A stretch of 12,968 nucleotides of DNA from Pedobacter schmidteae (GTDB taxonomy: Bacteria > Bacteroidota > Bacteroidia > Sphingobacteriales > Sphingobacteriaceae), in the NCBI GenBank assembly GCA_945906015.1, contig CAMDQV010000031.1, positions 1 to 12,968 of the forward strand, given 5' to 3'. The notes under the pieces were generated by a model. That model saw nothing but the letters and a program-made list of their open reading frames with translations, did not search any database and had not been told where the DNA came from. This document shows, piece after piece, positions 1 to 6,781 of the stretch. Position 1 is the first letter of the stretch; each line of letters starts with the position of its first letter. A program made the translations under genes and the position numbers.

Positions 1-794
1 CCCGGAAAAACTGCCATATCCAATACAGATGACATCATTCTTAATTCACCTTTGGGAGTTTTCTGTCCCATTGGATTTTCAAAATCCTGTCCCATCATGA
101 TCATTCCACCCCTTGGGCCTCTTAATGTTTTATGAGTGGTAGTGGTTACCACATGGCAATGTGGAAGCGGATCATTTAATAAACCACGTGCTATCAATCC
201 GGATGGATGCGAAATATCAGCCAGTACTAGGGCACCGATCTGATCTGCAACTGACCTGATAAATTTATAATCCCAATCGCGTGAATAAGCAGATGCACCG
301 CAAATAATAAGTTTAGGCTTCTCTTTAAGAGCAACTTCCTCCAATTTTTTATAATCGATTAGTCCACTTTCGCGATCCACTCCGTAAAAATTACCCTTAT
401 ATAGCTTTCCCGAAAAGTTTACAGGCGATCCATGTGTCAGGTGGCCTCCATGCGAAAGATCAAATCCTAAGATTTTATCGCCAGCATTAAGCAAAGCAAG
501 TAAAACAGCAGCATTTGCCTGAGCACCAGAATGGGGCTGTACATTTGCCCAACTGGCATTAAATAATTGTTTTGCACGCTCAATAGCAATATTTTCAACC
601 TCATCAACAACCTCACAACCACCGTAATACCTTTTACCGGGTAAACCTTCAGCATATTTATTGGTTAGCACTGAGCCTGCAGCTTCCATAACCTGCTTGC
701 TTACAAAATTCTCTGATGCTATTAATTCAAGGCCAGTTTCCTGGCGCTGCTGTTCCTCTTCTATCAGGCTGAATATAAGTTTATCTCTCTTCAT
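1..794 (-). CDS. glyA: Serine hydroxymethyltransferase, 3'-truncated by window edge
   Basis: This is a cytosolic PLP enzyme that interconverts serine plus tetrahydrofolate with glycine plus 5,10-methylene-tetrahydrofolate, feeding one-carbon metabolism. I translated it from ATG at 794-792. It reads MKRDKLIFSLIEEE and stays open to the window edge, giving 264 codons of a family usually about 415-425 residues long, so the C-terminal third is missing. Visible family motifs are ELIASENF (about residues 23-30), KRYYGGCE (54-61), HSGAQAN (88-94), DISHPSG (193-199) and THKTLRGPRGG (220-230). Lys222 of the last motif is the expected PLP Schiff-base lysine. The DISHPSG wording and the insert after MIMMGQDF match Bacteroidota forms. 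It lies 62 nt downstream of scpA on the same strand. A TATTTTTG box in that gap suggests its own promoter. Identity is secure. Confidence 0.97.
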   Translation of the reverse strand, partial: MKRDKLIFSLIEEEQQRQETGLELIASENFVSKQVMEAAGSVLTNKYAEGLPGKRYYGGCEVVDEVENIAIERAKQLFNASWANVQPHSGAQANAAVLLALLNAGDKILGFDLSHGGHLTHGSPVNFSGKLYKGNFYGVDRESGLIDYKKLEEVALKEKPKLIICGASAYSRDWDYKFIRSVADQIGALVLADISHPSGLIARGLLNDPLPHCHVVTTTTHKTLRGPRGGMIMMGQDFENPMGQKTPKGELRMMSSVLDMAVFP

Positions 795-844
795 GGATGG
801 TTTAACGTGTTTGGGTTGGTAAAAGTATGAATAAAAATGATGTG

Positions 845-852
845 CAAAAATA
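845..852 (-). promoter_or_regulatory. Candidate Bacteroidota -7 box for glyA
   Basis: The minus strand reads TATTTTTG, an exact match to the TAnnTTTG -7 consensus of Bacteroidota primary sigma promoters. It is 50 nt upstream of the glyA ATG, in the scpA-glyA gap. No TTG -33 element is seen 17-23 nt further upstream, so this is half a promoter. AT-rich DNA yields such octamers by chance. The same octamer occurs at three other gene starts here, which raises its credibility. Confidence 0.35.
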
Positions 853-856
853 CAAA

Positions 857-1618
857 TTAAGAATTGATTGAACTGATTTTAGCTTCAATCCAAAAATTAT
901 TATATCCTAACCCGGTTTGTATAGAAATCAAATCTTGCTGAATCATTTCAAGCATAGCTAAAAAATTATAAACAAATTGAACCTTGTTTTCAGAATTGGA
1001 TAATAATCCCTTGAAATCGAGTCTTTTATTTATTGAAAGGAGCTGATCTATTGCCTTTTTTTGCGTTTCAATCTGATAGGGATATTGTTCTACAATATGC
1101 TCCTGTTTAGTATCACGCTGTACACTTCTTTGAAAAACTTTATGATAAGTAAGCATCAGCTTATAAAGATCAAACGATTCAAGCTCCTCTCCAGGCTCTG
1201 CAATAAGAGCTATTTGCTGAAGGTCAGTAGCAATATTACCTCGTTTCTCTTGTTTAAACCGCTCGTCTTCAAATTCTTTGAGTTGCTCGGCTATACGTTT
1301 GAACTTTTTATATTCAATAAGTTTCTGAATCAGATCGTGCTTCAGATCAATTTCATTTCCTTCCTCATCTAGATCGGGACGAGGCAATAACATTTTGGCT
1401 TTAATACGCATCAAGGTGGCTGCAACAAAAATAAATTCGCTGGCTATCTCCATGTTCAATGAACTCATTTGATGCAGGTAGTCAAGAAAATCGTCTGTTA
1501 TTCGGGCAATTGGAACATCCTGAATATCTAGCTCATCTCTTTCAATAAAGAATAAAAGTAGGTCAAAAGGGCCTTCAAACTGTGGAAGCCGTATCTCAAA
1601 ACTATCTGTAGAAATCAT
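857..1618 (-). CDS. scpA: Segregation and condensation protein A (ScpA, kleisin)
   Basis: ScpA is the kleisin subunit that bridges the SMC ATPase heads and binds ScpB in bacterial condensin, acting on the nucleoid in chromosome segregation. The N-terminal signature FEIRLPQFEGPFDLLLF followed by IERDELDIQDVPIARIT is diagnostic. A charged middle region (about residues 80-150) and a C-terminal winged-helix-like region rich in Leu and Ile follow. I chose ATG at 1618-1616 (MISTDSFEIR), giving 253 aa, normal for the family. An in-frame ATG at 1660 would add 14 residues (MSITNYKFLFLEIR) with no family counterpart. A TATTTTTG promoter-like box also lies between the two, which would put the longer start upstream of transcription. 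The gene is transcribed toward glyA and diverges from dxs. No scpB is in the window. Confidence 0.93.
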   Translation of the reverse strand: MISTDSFEIRLPQFEGPFDLLLFFIERDELDIQDVPIARITDDFLDYLHQMSSLNMEIASEFIFVAATLMRIKAKMLLPRPDLDEEGNEIDLKHDLIQKLIEYKKFKRIAEQLKEFEDERFKQEKRGNIATDLQQIALIAEPGEELESFDLYKLMLTYHKVFQRSVQRDTKQEHIVEQYPYQIETQKKAIDQLLSINKRLDFKGLLSNSENKVQFVYNFLAMLEMIQQDLISIQTGLGYNNFWIEAKISSINS

Positions 1619-1627
1619 ACGTATTTC

Positions 1628-1635
1628 CAAAAATA
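1628..1635 (-). promoter_or_regulatory. Candidate -7 box for scpA
   Basis: The minus strand reads TATTTTTG (TAnnTTTG consensus) ending 9 nt before the preferred scpA ATG at 1618. There is no TTG at the -33 spacing. If real, the transcript would be nearly leaderless, and the alternative ATG at 1660 could not be used from this promoter. A purine stretch GGAAA sits between the box and the ATG. Confidence 0.35.
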
Positions 1636-1716
1636 AGAATTTGTAATTAGTTATCGACATCAGAAATAAGCCAGTTTCAACTACATTATAATTCAGAGTT
1701 AAAACAAACTGCCTTT

Positions 1717-1856
1717 TTTGACTTATAACTTATTACTTACAACTTATTACTTTCAACTTTCCCCTTTCAACTTTCAGCTTTCCCCTTTCAGCTTTCAGCT
1801 TCCAACTTTCAACTTATTACTTTCAACTTACAACTTACCACCTACAACTTATTGTC
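1717..1856. repeat. Array of 20 in-phase degenerate 7-bp repeats
   Basis: Exactly 140 bp read as 20 consecutive heptamers with no indel, consensus TTCAACT on the plus strand. Units by count: TTCAACT four times; TTCAGCT, TATTACT and TACAACT three times each; TTCCCCT twice; and one each of TCCAACT, TATAACT, TTTGACT, TACCACC and TATTGTC. Position 1 is always T, and CT at positions 6-7 is kept in 18 units. Blocks such as TTCAACT-TTCCCCT-TTCAACT followed by TTCAGCT-TTCCCCT-TTCAGCT show a 21-bp higher-order period, indicating copying of multi-unit segments. The array fills most of the scpA-dxs divergent spacer and ends 8 bp before the dxs -7 box. The strand is strongly skewed: the plus strand is pyrimidine-rich with almost no G. 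Function is unknown. Confidence 0.93.
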
Positions 1857-1864
1857 AAAAAAGT

Positions 1865-1872
1865 TATTTTTG
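1865..1872 (+). promoter_or_regulatory. Candidate -7 box for dxs
   Basis: TATTTTTG matches TAnnTTTG exactly and lies 24 nt upstream of the dxs ATG, giving a leader of roughly 15-20 nt. The -33 position (about 1842-1848) falls inside the last heptamer units of the repeat array and contains no TTG. The nearest TTG (1852-1854) is only 10 bp away, too close for the consensus spacing. Confidence 0.4.
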
Positions 1873-1896
1873 TGATTCAAAATTTTATAATCCTAC

Positions 1897-3825
1897 ATGG
1901 AAGTTAAGGCGGGCGAATTTCTGGAACAAATCAATTATCCTTCAGACTTGAAAAAGTTTAAAGAGGATGATCTTGAACGTATATGTACTGAACTAAGACA
2001 ATTTATTGTTGATACAGTTTCGGTCAATGGCGGTCATTTTGGCTCTAGCCTAGGCGTAGTAGAATTAACTGTAGCGCTGCATTATATTCTTAATACCCCT
2101 TACGACCAATTGGTATGGGATGTTGGACATCAGGCTTACGGACATAAAATTTTAACTGGCAGAAGGGCAACATTCCATACCAATAGAACTTATAAAGGGC
2201 TTAGTGGCTTTCCAAAGCGATCAGAAAGTGAATATGATACGTTTGGCGTAGGTCATTCATCAACTTCAATTTCGGCCGCCTTAGGGATGGCAGTAGCTTC
2301 CAATTACAAGGGTGAAAAAGATAGACAGCATGTTGCTGTTATTGGAGATGGAGCTATGACCGGTGGAATGGCATTTGAAGCACTCAATCATGCCGGAATC
2401 GAAAATTCAAATATCCTTGTTATCCTGAATGATAACTGTATGTCTATCGACCCAAATGTGGGTGCATTAAAAGAGTATTTAACAGATATAACCACTTCAA
2501 AATCATATAACCGTTTCAGGGATGATATCTCGCATGTGCTTACAAAAATATCTGAGCTTGGTCCCAACGCGCATGAAGTGGTTAAAAAGATTGAAAAAAG
2601 CATTAAAGGCGGTCTTTTAAAAAAGAGCAATTTTTTTGAAGCACTCAAATTCAGATATTTTGGTCCGATTGACGGACACGATGTAAAACATCTGGCAAAG
2701 GTACTTAAGGATTTAAAAGACATTCCCGGACCAAAGTTATTACATTGTGTAACCGTAAAGGGCAAGGGCTACTCATTAGCAGAAAAAGATCAAACCAAAT
2801 GGCATTCGCCAGGTCTTTTTGATAAAATTACCGGCGAAATTAAAAAAACGCTATCCGATAAGCCTACCGCTCCAAAATATCAAGATGTATTTGGACTTAC
2901 GCTGGTTGAATTAGCAGAAAAGAATTCAAAAATCATGGGTATTACCCCAGCTATGCCTTCAGGTTCATCGCTAAACATCATGATGAAAGCAATGCCAGAT
3001 CGTGCCTTTGATGTTGGTATTGCTGAGCAGCATGCAGTAACTTTTTCGGCCGGACTTGCAACACGTGGAATGATTCCTTTTTGCAATATCTACTCAACAT
3101 TTATGCAAAGGGCTTATGATCAGGTAATTCATGATGTAGCTATTCAAAAATTAAATGTTGTATTCTGCCTTGACCGTGCAGGATTTGCAGGTTCAGATGG
3201 CCCTACACATCATGGCGCTTATGACCTTGCTTACATGCGTTGTATCCCTAATATGATTGTTTCAGCACCTATGAATGAAGAGGAGTTGAGAAATTTAATG
3301 TTTACTGCCCAACAAGAAAACATGGGGCCATTTAGCATCCGTTACCCAAGAGGAAATGGAGTTATGCAAGAATGGAGACGCCCATTGAAAGCTATTGAAG
3401 TAGGAAAAAGTAGAACGATTTGCGAAGGTGAAGATATTGCTATTTTAACTATAGGCCATATTGGGAATGAAGCTGTAAAAGCCTGCACTGAGTTAAATAC
3501 TGAAGGTATTCACCCCGCCCATTATGACATGCGATTTGCAAAACCAATTGACGAGGAATTACTTCACCAGGTTTTCAAGAAATACAACTATGTTGTAACT
3601 GTTGAGGATGGTTGCCTTCAAGGTGGTATGGGCACAGCTGTTCTTGAATTTATGGCCGACCATAATTATTCAGCCACTGTTGTCAGACTTGGAATACCTG
3701 ATCAGGTTATCGAACATGGTGAGCAGCCTGAATTATGGGCTGAATGTGGATATGATTTTAATGGAATAATAAAAACGATTAAATCATTCGGAATAAGCAA
3801 GGCAACACGAGTAATGGCATCTTAA
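1897..3825 (+). CDS. dxs: 1-deoxy-D-xylulose-5-phosphate synthase
   Basis: Dxs condenses pyruvate with glyceraldehyde 3-phosphate, using thiamine diphosphate and Mg2+, to give 1-deoxy-D-xylulose 5-phosphate. This is the first step of the MEP isoprenoid pathway and also a precursor for thiamine and pyridoxal. At 642 aa it is full length. The N-terminal ThDP domain shows GGHFGSSLG with His47, WDVGHQAYGHK (74-84), VGHSSTS (118-124) and the ThDP motif GDGAMTGG (150-157) with Asn180 downstream. The linker carries KGKGYSLAE. The pyrimidine-binding domain shows GIAEQHAV with catalytic Glu377 and DRAGFAGSDGPTHHG (426-440). The C-terminal transketolase domain (about 500-630) has VEDGCLQGGMG. The ATG at 1897 precedes a normal dxs N-terminus. 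No Shine-Dalgarno sequence is visible, as usual in this phylum. It stands alone on the plus strand. Confidence 0.97.
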   Translation: MEVKAGEFLEQINYPSDLKKFKEDDLERICTELRQFIVDTVSVNGGHFGSSLGVVELTVALHYILNTPYDQLVWDVGHQAYGHKILTGRRATFHTNRTYKGLSGFPKRSESEYDTFGVGHSSTSISAALGMAVASNYKGEKDRQHVAVIGDGAMTGGMAFEALNHAGIENSNILVILNDNCMSIDPNVGALKEYLTDITTSKSYNRFRDDISHVLTKISELGPNAHEVVKKIEKSIKGGLLKKSNFFEALKFRYFGPIDGHDVKHLAKVLKDLKDIPGPKLLHCVTVKGKGYSLAEKDQTKWHSPGLFDKITGEIKKTLSDKPTAPKYQDVFGLTLVELAEKNSKIMGITPAMPSGSSLNIMMKAMPDRAFDVGIAEQHAVTFSAGLATRGMIPFCNIYSTFMQRAYDQVIHDVAIQKLNVVFCLDRAGFAGSDGPTHHGAYDLAYMRCIPNMIVSAPMNEEELRNLMFTAQQENMGPFSIRYPRGNGVMQEWRRPLKAIEVGKSRTICEGEDIAILTIGHIGNEAVKACTELNTEGIHPAHYDMRFAKPIDEELLHQVFKKYNYVVTVEDGCLQGGMGTAVLEFMADHNYSATVVRLGIPDQVIEHGEQPELWAECGYDFNGIIKTIKSFGISKATRVMAS

Positions 3826-4046
3826 AACCATAAATCTTTAAAAATTTATATCTATTTAATATAAAATAGCCTTTTATTGTTTGCTTGTTAATCAGGCAAA
3901 ATTATTGCGAGTGCAACATTAAATTTATCGCAGTAAAATTTTCTTCCTTACTACTTCAGATGCACTGTTTTTAAATAAAGGTTGTTTTTATAAAATAACG
4001 CTTTGAATTTTGTTTTGAGGTGAAATTATAGCTTAAGCCCTGTCCA
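3826..4046. other. AT-rich intergenic spacer after dxs
   Basis: This 221-bp spacer is very AT-rich and has no credible coding frame. It contains a possible dxs terminator hairpin (3902-3936). I found no plus-strand TAnnTTTG box that could serve the small ORF at 4047, and no tRNA-like cloverleaf. If the 4047 ORF is not real, the gene-free stretch runs to 4259 (434 bp). Confidence 0.6.
3902..3945 (+). terminator. Possible dxs terminator hairpin
   Basis: TTATTGCGA (3902-3910) can pair with TCGCAGTAA (3928-3936) as a 9-bp stem with one G-U pair. The 17-nt loop is followed shortly by AATTTTCTT. It is 76 nt past the dxs stop. The loop is large and the T-tract is interrupted, so this is weaker than a textbook intrinsic terminator. 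Confidence 0.3.
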
Positions 4047-4271
4047 ATGCCGCGCAAGACAGTTAAGCAAATTTTTTCTTATCCGCCACGCTTGCACAGA
4101 CCTTTAATAACCGTTTCTTCCGCATTGACTGGTGCGGCAATTACAGACCCAGCCTTCGCAGAACCTTTCATAGCAGCAGGCGCAGCGGTGGGATTTTGGT
4201 ACTTTTTTCCTATAGAAAAAGGACTAGGCCCCCGCGGCTATGAGCTGAGAATAGCAATTTTAAAAAAATGA
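4047..4271 (+). CDS. Small hypothetical ORF, GC-rich, unknown function
   Basis: I do not recognise this 74-aa ORF. It reads MPRKTVKQIFSYPPR, then a hydrophobic, Ala-rich middle (about residues 20-54, containing TVSSALTGAAI and FIAAGAAVGFWYFF), then a polar tail with GLGPRGYELRI. The middle could hold one or two short membrane segments or be a fragment of a membrane protein. For the gene: an open frame with ordinary amino acid usage and about 45-55% G+C, against roughly 25-30% on both sides. Against it: no Shine-Dalgarno, no promoter box, and no homologue I can name. The frame runs only five codons upstream (to a TAG at 4029-4031), so an internal remnant of a larger gene is equally possible. 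Its last 12 bp overlap the 3' end of the convergent glycosyltransferase gene. Confidence 0.4.
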   Translation: MPRKTVKQIFSYPPRLHRPLITVSSALTGAAITDPAFAEPFIAAGAAVGFWYFFPIEKGLGPRGYELRIAILKK

Positions 4272-5153
4272 TTTTTTAATTTTAAGAATGATTAGATATA
4301 TAAAACTAAATACTTTGAAAGACAAGATTAGCTTTAATATCATAGTCCAATTATGTTTTTCATAAACAACCTGAAAATCTCTGGCTATATAATTATTAAA
4401 TCCCTGTTTAACAATCTCCTGATTAAAAGAAATGTGTTCACAAATGGCTTCTTTTTGATTGATTGGATTCAAAACAGTTTTATACTGTAAATTCTTTATT
4501 GCCTGATAATTGTATATACCAACACCGCCAAAAGCAGAAATAACTTTATAAAAAGGCGATTTTTTAACATTTCTATTAATGGATTTAAATGTTTTATGTA
4601 TTGACTCCGTTGAATAACTAAACTCATTCAACAGCGGATACTCCCACACCGCAAATATGTCATAATAAATTTCTGACAAACCAAAAGGAGTTTTCATTAC
4701 GCTCATACCATTTGAAAAAATAGCCCCAGTCTTATTATCAAAAGCGTTAATTGCATTAATTAAACCTGTTAAAGAAATTTGAAGCACATCAATATCTATA
4801 ACAATAACTAAATCAATTGGGTGTTTAACTTGTTTGATATAATCCAAATAAACATTTCTATAAGAAACCATTTTATCAATACGCTGAACGCTAGTCATTG
4901 GATTAACTATTAAATCACTTTTATCCGGAATTGTTTTAGTCCCATAATTGTTTGAAATTATAGTAACATTAGTACAATTTATTTTCCAGTCATTTAATAA
5001 ATCCTTTGTGCCATCAATACTGTCATTTTCTACGACCACAACCTCAGACCATTTAAATTGAGCCCTGAATTTCTCAATCAAAGGAATATTAACCTTCAAA
5101 GAATCTTCGCAATTTCTTGCCAGCGCAGCAATTAGTATGTTCTTAGTAATCAT
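4260..5153 (-). CDS. Glycosyltransferase, GT69 (CAP59/CMT1)-like
   Basis: This 297-aa protein is probably a cytoplasmic or membrane-associated GT-A type glycosyltransferase for the neighbouring polysaccharide locus. The N-terminus reads NILIAALARNCEDSL, then VVVENDSIDGTKDLL (38-52), which places the nucleotide-sugar binding region. QRIDKMVSYRN (90-100) and a DxD-like VIDID (118-122), the likely metal/nucleotide site, follow. Further on come SAFGGVGIYN (206-215) and CEHISFNQE (238-246). This order resembles the GT69 capsule mannosyltransferase family (ENDSxDGT, then R...RN), which is family knowledge rather than proof of a donor. A hydrophobic C-terminal helix (about 271-291) ending KIKKSFF suggests membrane anchoring. 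It is the only accessory gene on the minus strand and much more AT-rich (about 22-33% G+C in sampled lines) than dxs, so it was probably acquired separately. Confidence 0.75.
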   Translation of the reverse strand: MITKNILIAALARNCEDSLKVNIPLIEKFRAQFKWSEVVVVENDSIDGTKDLLNDWKINCTNVTIISNNYGTKTIPDKSDLIVNPMTSVQRIDKMVSYRNVYLDYIKQVKHPIDLVIVIDIDVLQISLTGLINAINAFDNKTGAIFSNGMSVMKTPFGLSEIYYDIFAVWEYPLLNEFSYSTESIHKTFKSINRNVKKSPFYKVISAFGGVGIYNYQAIKNLQYKTVLNPINQKEAICEHISFNQEIVKQGFNNYIARDFQVVYEKHNWTMILKLILSFKVFSFIYLIILKIKKSFF

Positions 5154-5161
5154 TATGTCAG

Positions 5162-5194
5162 CAAAAATAAAGGATTATTTTACTTGAAAAGCAA
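5162..5194 (-). promoter_or_regulatory. Candidate full promoter for the minus-strand glycosyltransferase
   Basis: On the minus strand, TTTG ends at 5192, followed after 22 nt by TATTTTTG (5169-5162). This is the best match here to the Bacteroidota TTG-N17-23-TAnnTTTG promoter. The -7 box ends only 8 nt before the ATG at 5153, so the predicted transcript would be leaderless or nearly so. Confidence 0.45.
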
Positions 5195-5345
5195 ATGCGC
5201 AATTAATAAAAATAGGAATCGGAAACAATGATGCGGTTGCCGCCAAATAAAACAAGCAGATAATTTATTCCAAAATCAATAATTCAATTAATTTTACTAG
5301 AATTGCGGTCAGAGATCTTTATAATCAAAACAAGTTAAGGCAAGA

Positions 5346-6725
5346 ATGTTTATATTCCCTCTCATTTATTTTTCTTCCTTCCTGATCTCTTTAAAAAATC
5401 TTTTTTCTAGAAACAGCCAGGGTATTTTAGTGTTTTTGATTTTGGGTCTTCCCATCTATACCACAAGCCTTTCAGTTGCTATGCAACTGGGCTTTGGAAG
5501 TATCATCCCTTTTATGCAGCCTCTAAAAGAACTGATAATTCTGATCACTTTAGGTACAAGTATATGGGAATTGAATAGAAGAATTAGATTACAATCGGTT
5601 GATTATGCTATTCTTGCTTTCTTCATATACACCCTCCTGTACGTACTATTACCAATTGGAACATACGGTTTTGTAAATAAGCTTATTGCATTTAAAAGCT
5701 CCAGCTTCTTTACATTCATTTATTTTGCAGGCCGTTTATTTGATCCAGCAAAAATCTACATCAGCAAATACTTTCACTATATTCTGGCTGTATTTCTATG
5801 CGCCGCAGCTGTTTTATTCTTCGAAATAATAACGGATCAGCACTTTCAAAATCTAACCGGCTATGCAGATTATAACTTCTATTATTTCAATCAGGAGGCA
5901 AGCGGGCATTATGGACTTTCCTGGACTTTTGAAACATCCACCGGTTTGAAACGATTTGGCAGTTTTTTTGCTAACCCATTGGAATTTGCTGCTGCAACAT
6001 TACTAGCCCTAGCAGTAGCTGCAGGCCTATATACAACTGATGATAACCAAATTAAAATAGACAAATTTGGACTACTAGCGATCCTCGCTACCCAGTTTGC
6101 CATCTTCTTTGCGCTGTCTAGATCATCACTGGCAAGTTATTTTATCATGATCTTCATTTATGCCCTGATCACTAAAAAGAAGATTGTTCTAAAAATAATT
6201 TATGGCATCTGCATAATGGTCATGCTATATTTTATATTCTTTATGCTGATTATGAACCCCGATTTCTATGAATTTATCATGGAAACAATAACCTTCACTA
6301 ATCCATCAAGTGTAGGACATGTTCTTGCCTGGATTGAAGGTGCAGAGGCTATTTTGGCAAATCCCTTAGGTCTCGGGCTTGGAAATTCAGGCAGAGTTGC
6401 ATCGAGCCTGAGTGATACGGTAGGAGGAGAGAATCAGTACATCATCATTGGTGTGCAAACCGGCATCATAACCTTATTACTGTACCTTTGGATACATATT
6501 TATTTTATTAAAACATGCTGGGAATGGTATCCTAAATTAACAGGAAAAGAGAAGCAGGTATGCTTGAGTCTGCTTTTGATGAAAATTGGTTTTATTATCC
6601 CATTGCTTACCTCAGAATTAGAATCTTCGGTATATATTTCTTACCTGAGTTGGTTTTTATCCGGGCTTTTCATACACATGATTTCTGAACCGAAACTAAA
6701 AGAACAAGAATCAAAAATAGTGTAG
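5346..6725 (+). CDS. O-antigen polymerase/ligase family membrane protein (Wzy-like)
   Basis: This 459-aa polytopic inner-membrane protein probably polymerises lipid-linked oligosaccharide repeat units on the periplasmic face. Roughly 10-12 hydrophobic segments span the sequence. A large periplasmic-type loop lies at about residues 161-205, and a second loop (about 305-365) carries family motifs. Motifs typical of the Wzy/WaaL superfamily are RFGSFFANP (203-211), ALSRSSLASY (256-265), SVGHVLAWIEG (322-332), NPLGLGLGNSGR (339-350) and ENQY (362-365). The NPLGLGLG loop matches the conserved turn seen in these enzymes. It opens the plus-strand polysaccharide block, diverging from the GT69-like gene across 192 bp. 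A ligase or a polymerase cannot be told apart from sequence, but position among glycosyltransferases favours a polymerase. The N-terminus starts inside a membrane segment, so a slightly upstream start is not excluded. Confidence 0.85.
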   Translation: MFIFPLIYFSSFLISLKNLFSRNSQGILVFLILGLPIYTTSLSVAMQLGFGSIIPFMQPLKELIILITLGTSIWELNRRIRLQSVDYAILAFFIYTLLYVLLPIGTYGFVNKLIAFKSSSFFTFIYFAGRLFDPAKIYISKYFHYILAVFLCAAAVLFFEIITDQHFQNLTGYADYNFYYFNQEASGHYGLSWTFETSTGLKRFGSFFANPLEFAAATLLALAVAAGLYTTDDNQIKIDKFGLLAILATQFAIFFALSRSSLASYFIMIFIYALITKKKIVLKIIYGICIMVMLYFIFFMLIMNPDFYEFIMETITFTNPSSVGHVLAWIEGAEAILANPLGLGLGNSGRVASSLSDTVGGENQYIIIGVQTGIITLLLYLWIHIYFIKTCWEWYPKLTGKEKQVCLSLLLMKIGFIIPLLTSELESSVYISYLSWFLSGLFIHMISEPKLKEQESKIV

Positions 6726-6781
6726 AAATAATTCATACCTAAGTATTATTGCCTAATTTTACTGAATATATACTGTCTTAA

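Noticed and set aside
1717..1856. CRISPR-like array
   Set aside because: Units are 7 bp, directly adjacent and without unique spacers. No cas genes are nearby.
1718..1951. 77-codon open frame over the heptamer array with a 7-residue periodic translation (YFQLSPF, NFQLSPF, SFQLPTF)
   Set aside because: The periodicity is a by-product of 21 bp equalling three heptamers and seven codons. The frame runs into the dxs start in another frame and has no start signal.
2388..3086. Minus-strand open frames inside dxs
   Set aside because: They lie opposite well-conserved Dxs domains and have no family resemblance of their own.
4050..4230. Cysteine-rich frame on the minus strand opposite the small ORF
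   Set aside because: It is a shadow: Ala GCA codons on the plus strand read as Cys TGC in reverse. It has no start and a stop soon after.
4260..4279. AT-only palindrome (TTAAAAAA / TTTTTTAA) at the convergent gene ends as a bidirectional terminator
   Set aside because: An eight-pair A-T stem is weak, and most of it is coding sequence of the overlapping ends. It is likely chance in AT-rich DNA.
5154..5345. JUMPstart/ops-type or UpxY-type antitermination element ahead of the polysaccharide block
   Set aside because: No ops-like core or conserved leader could be identified. A TAGAATTG near 5297 is one mismatch from the -7 consensus and lacks a -33 partner.
5909..6103. Minus-strand frame inside the polymerase gene, and similar antisense or alternate frames at 467-655, 1061-1372, 8342-8524, 8665-8916 and 11493-11723
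   Set aside because: All overlap firmly identified genes and carry no recognisable motif.
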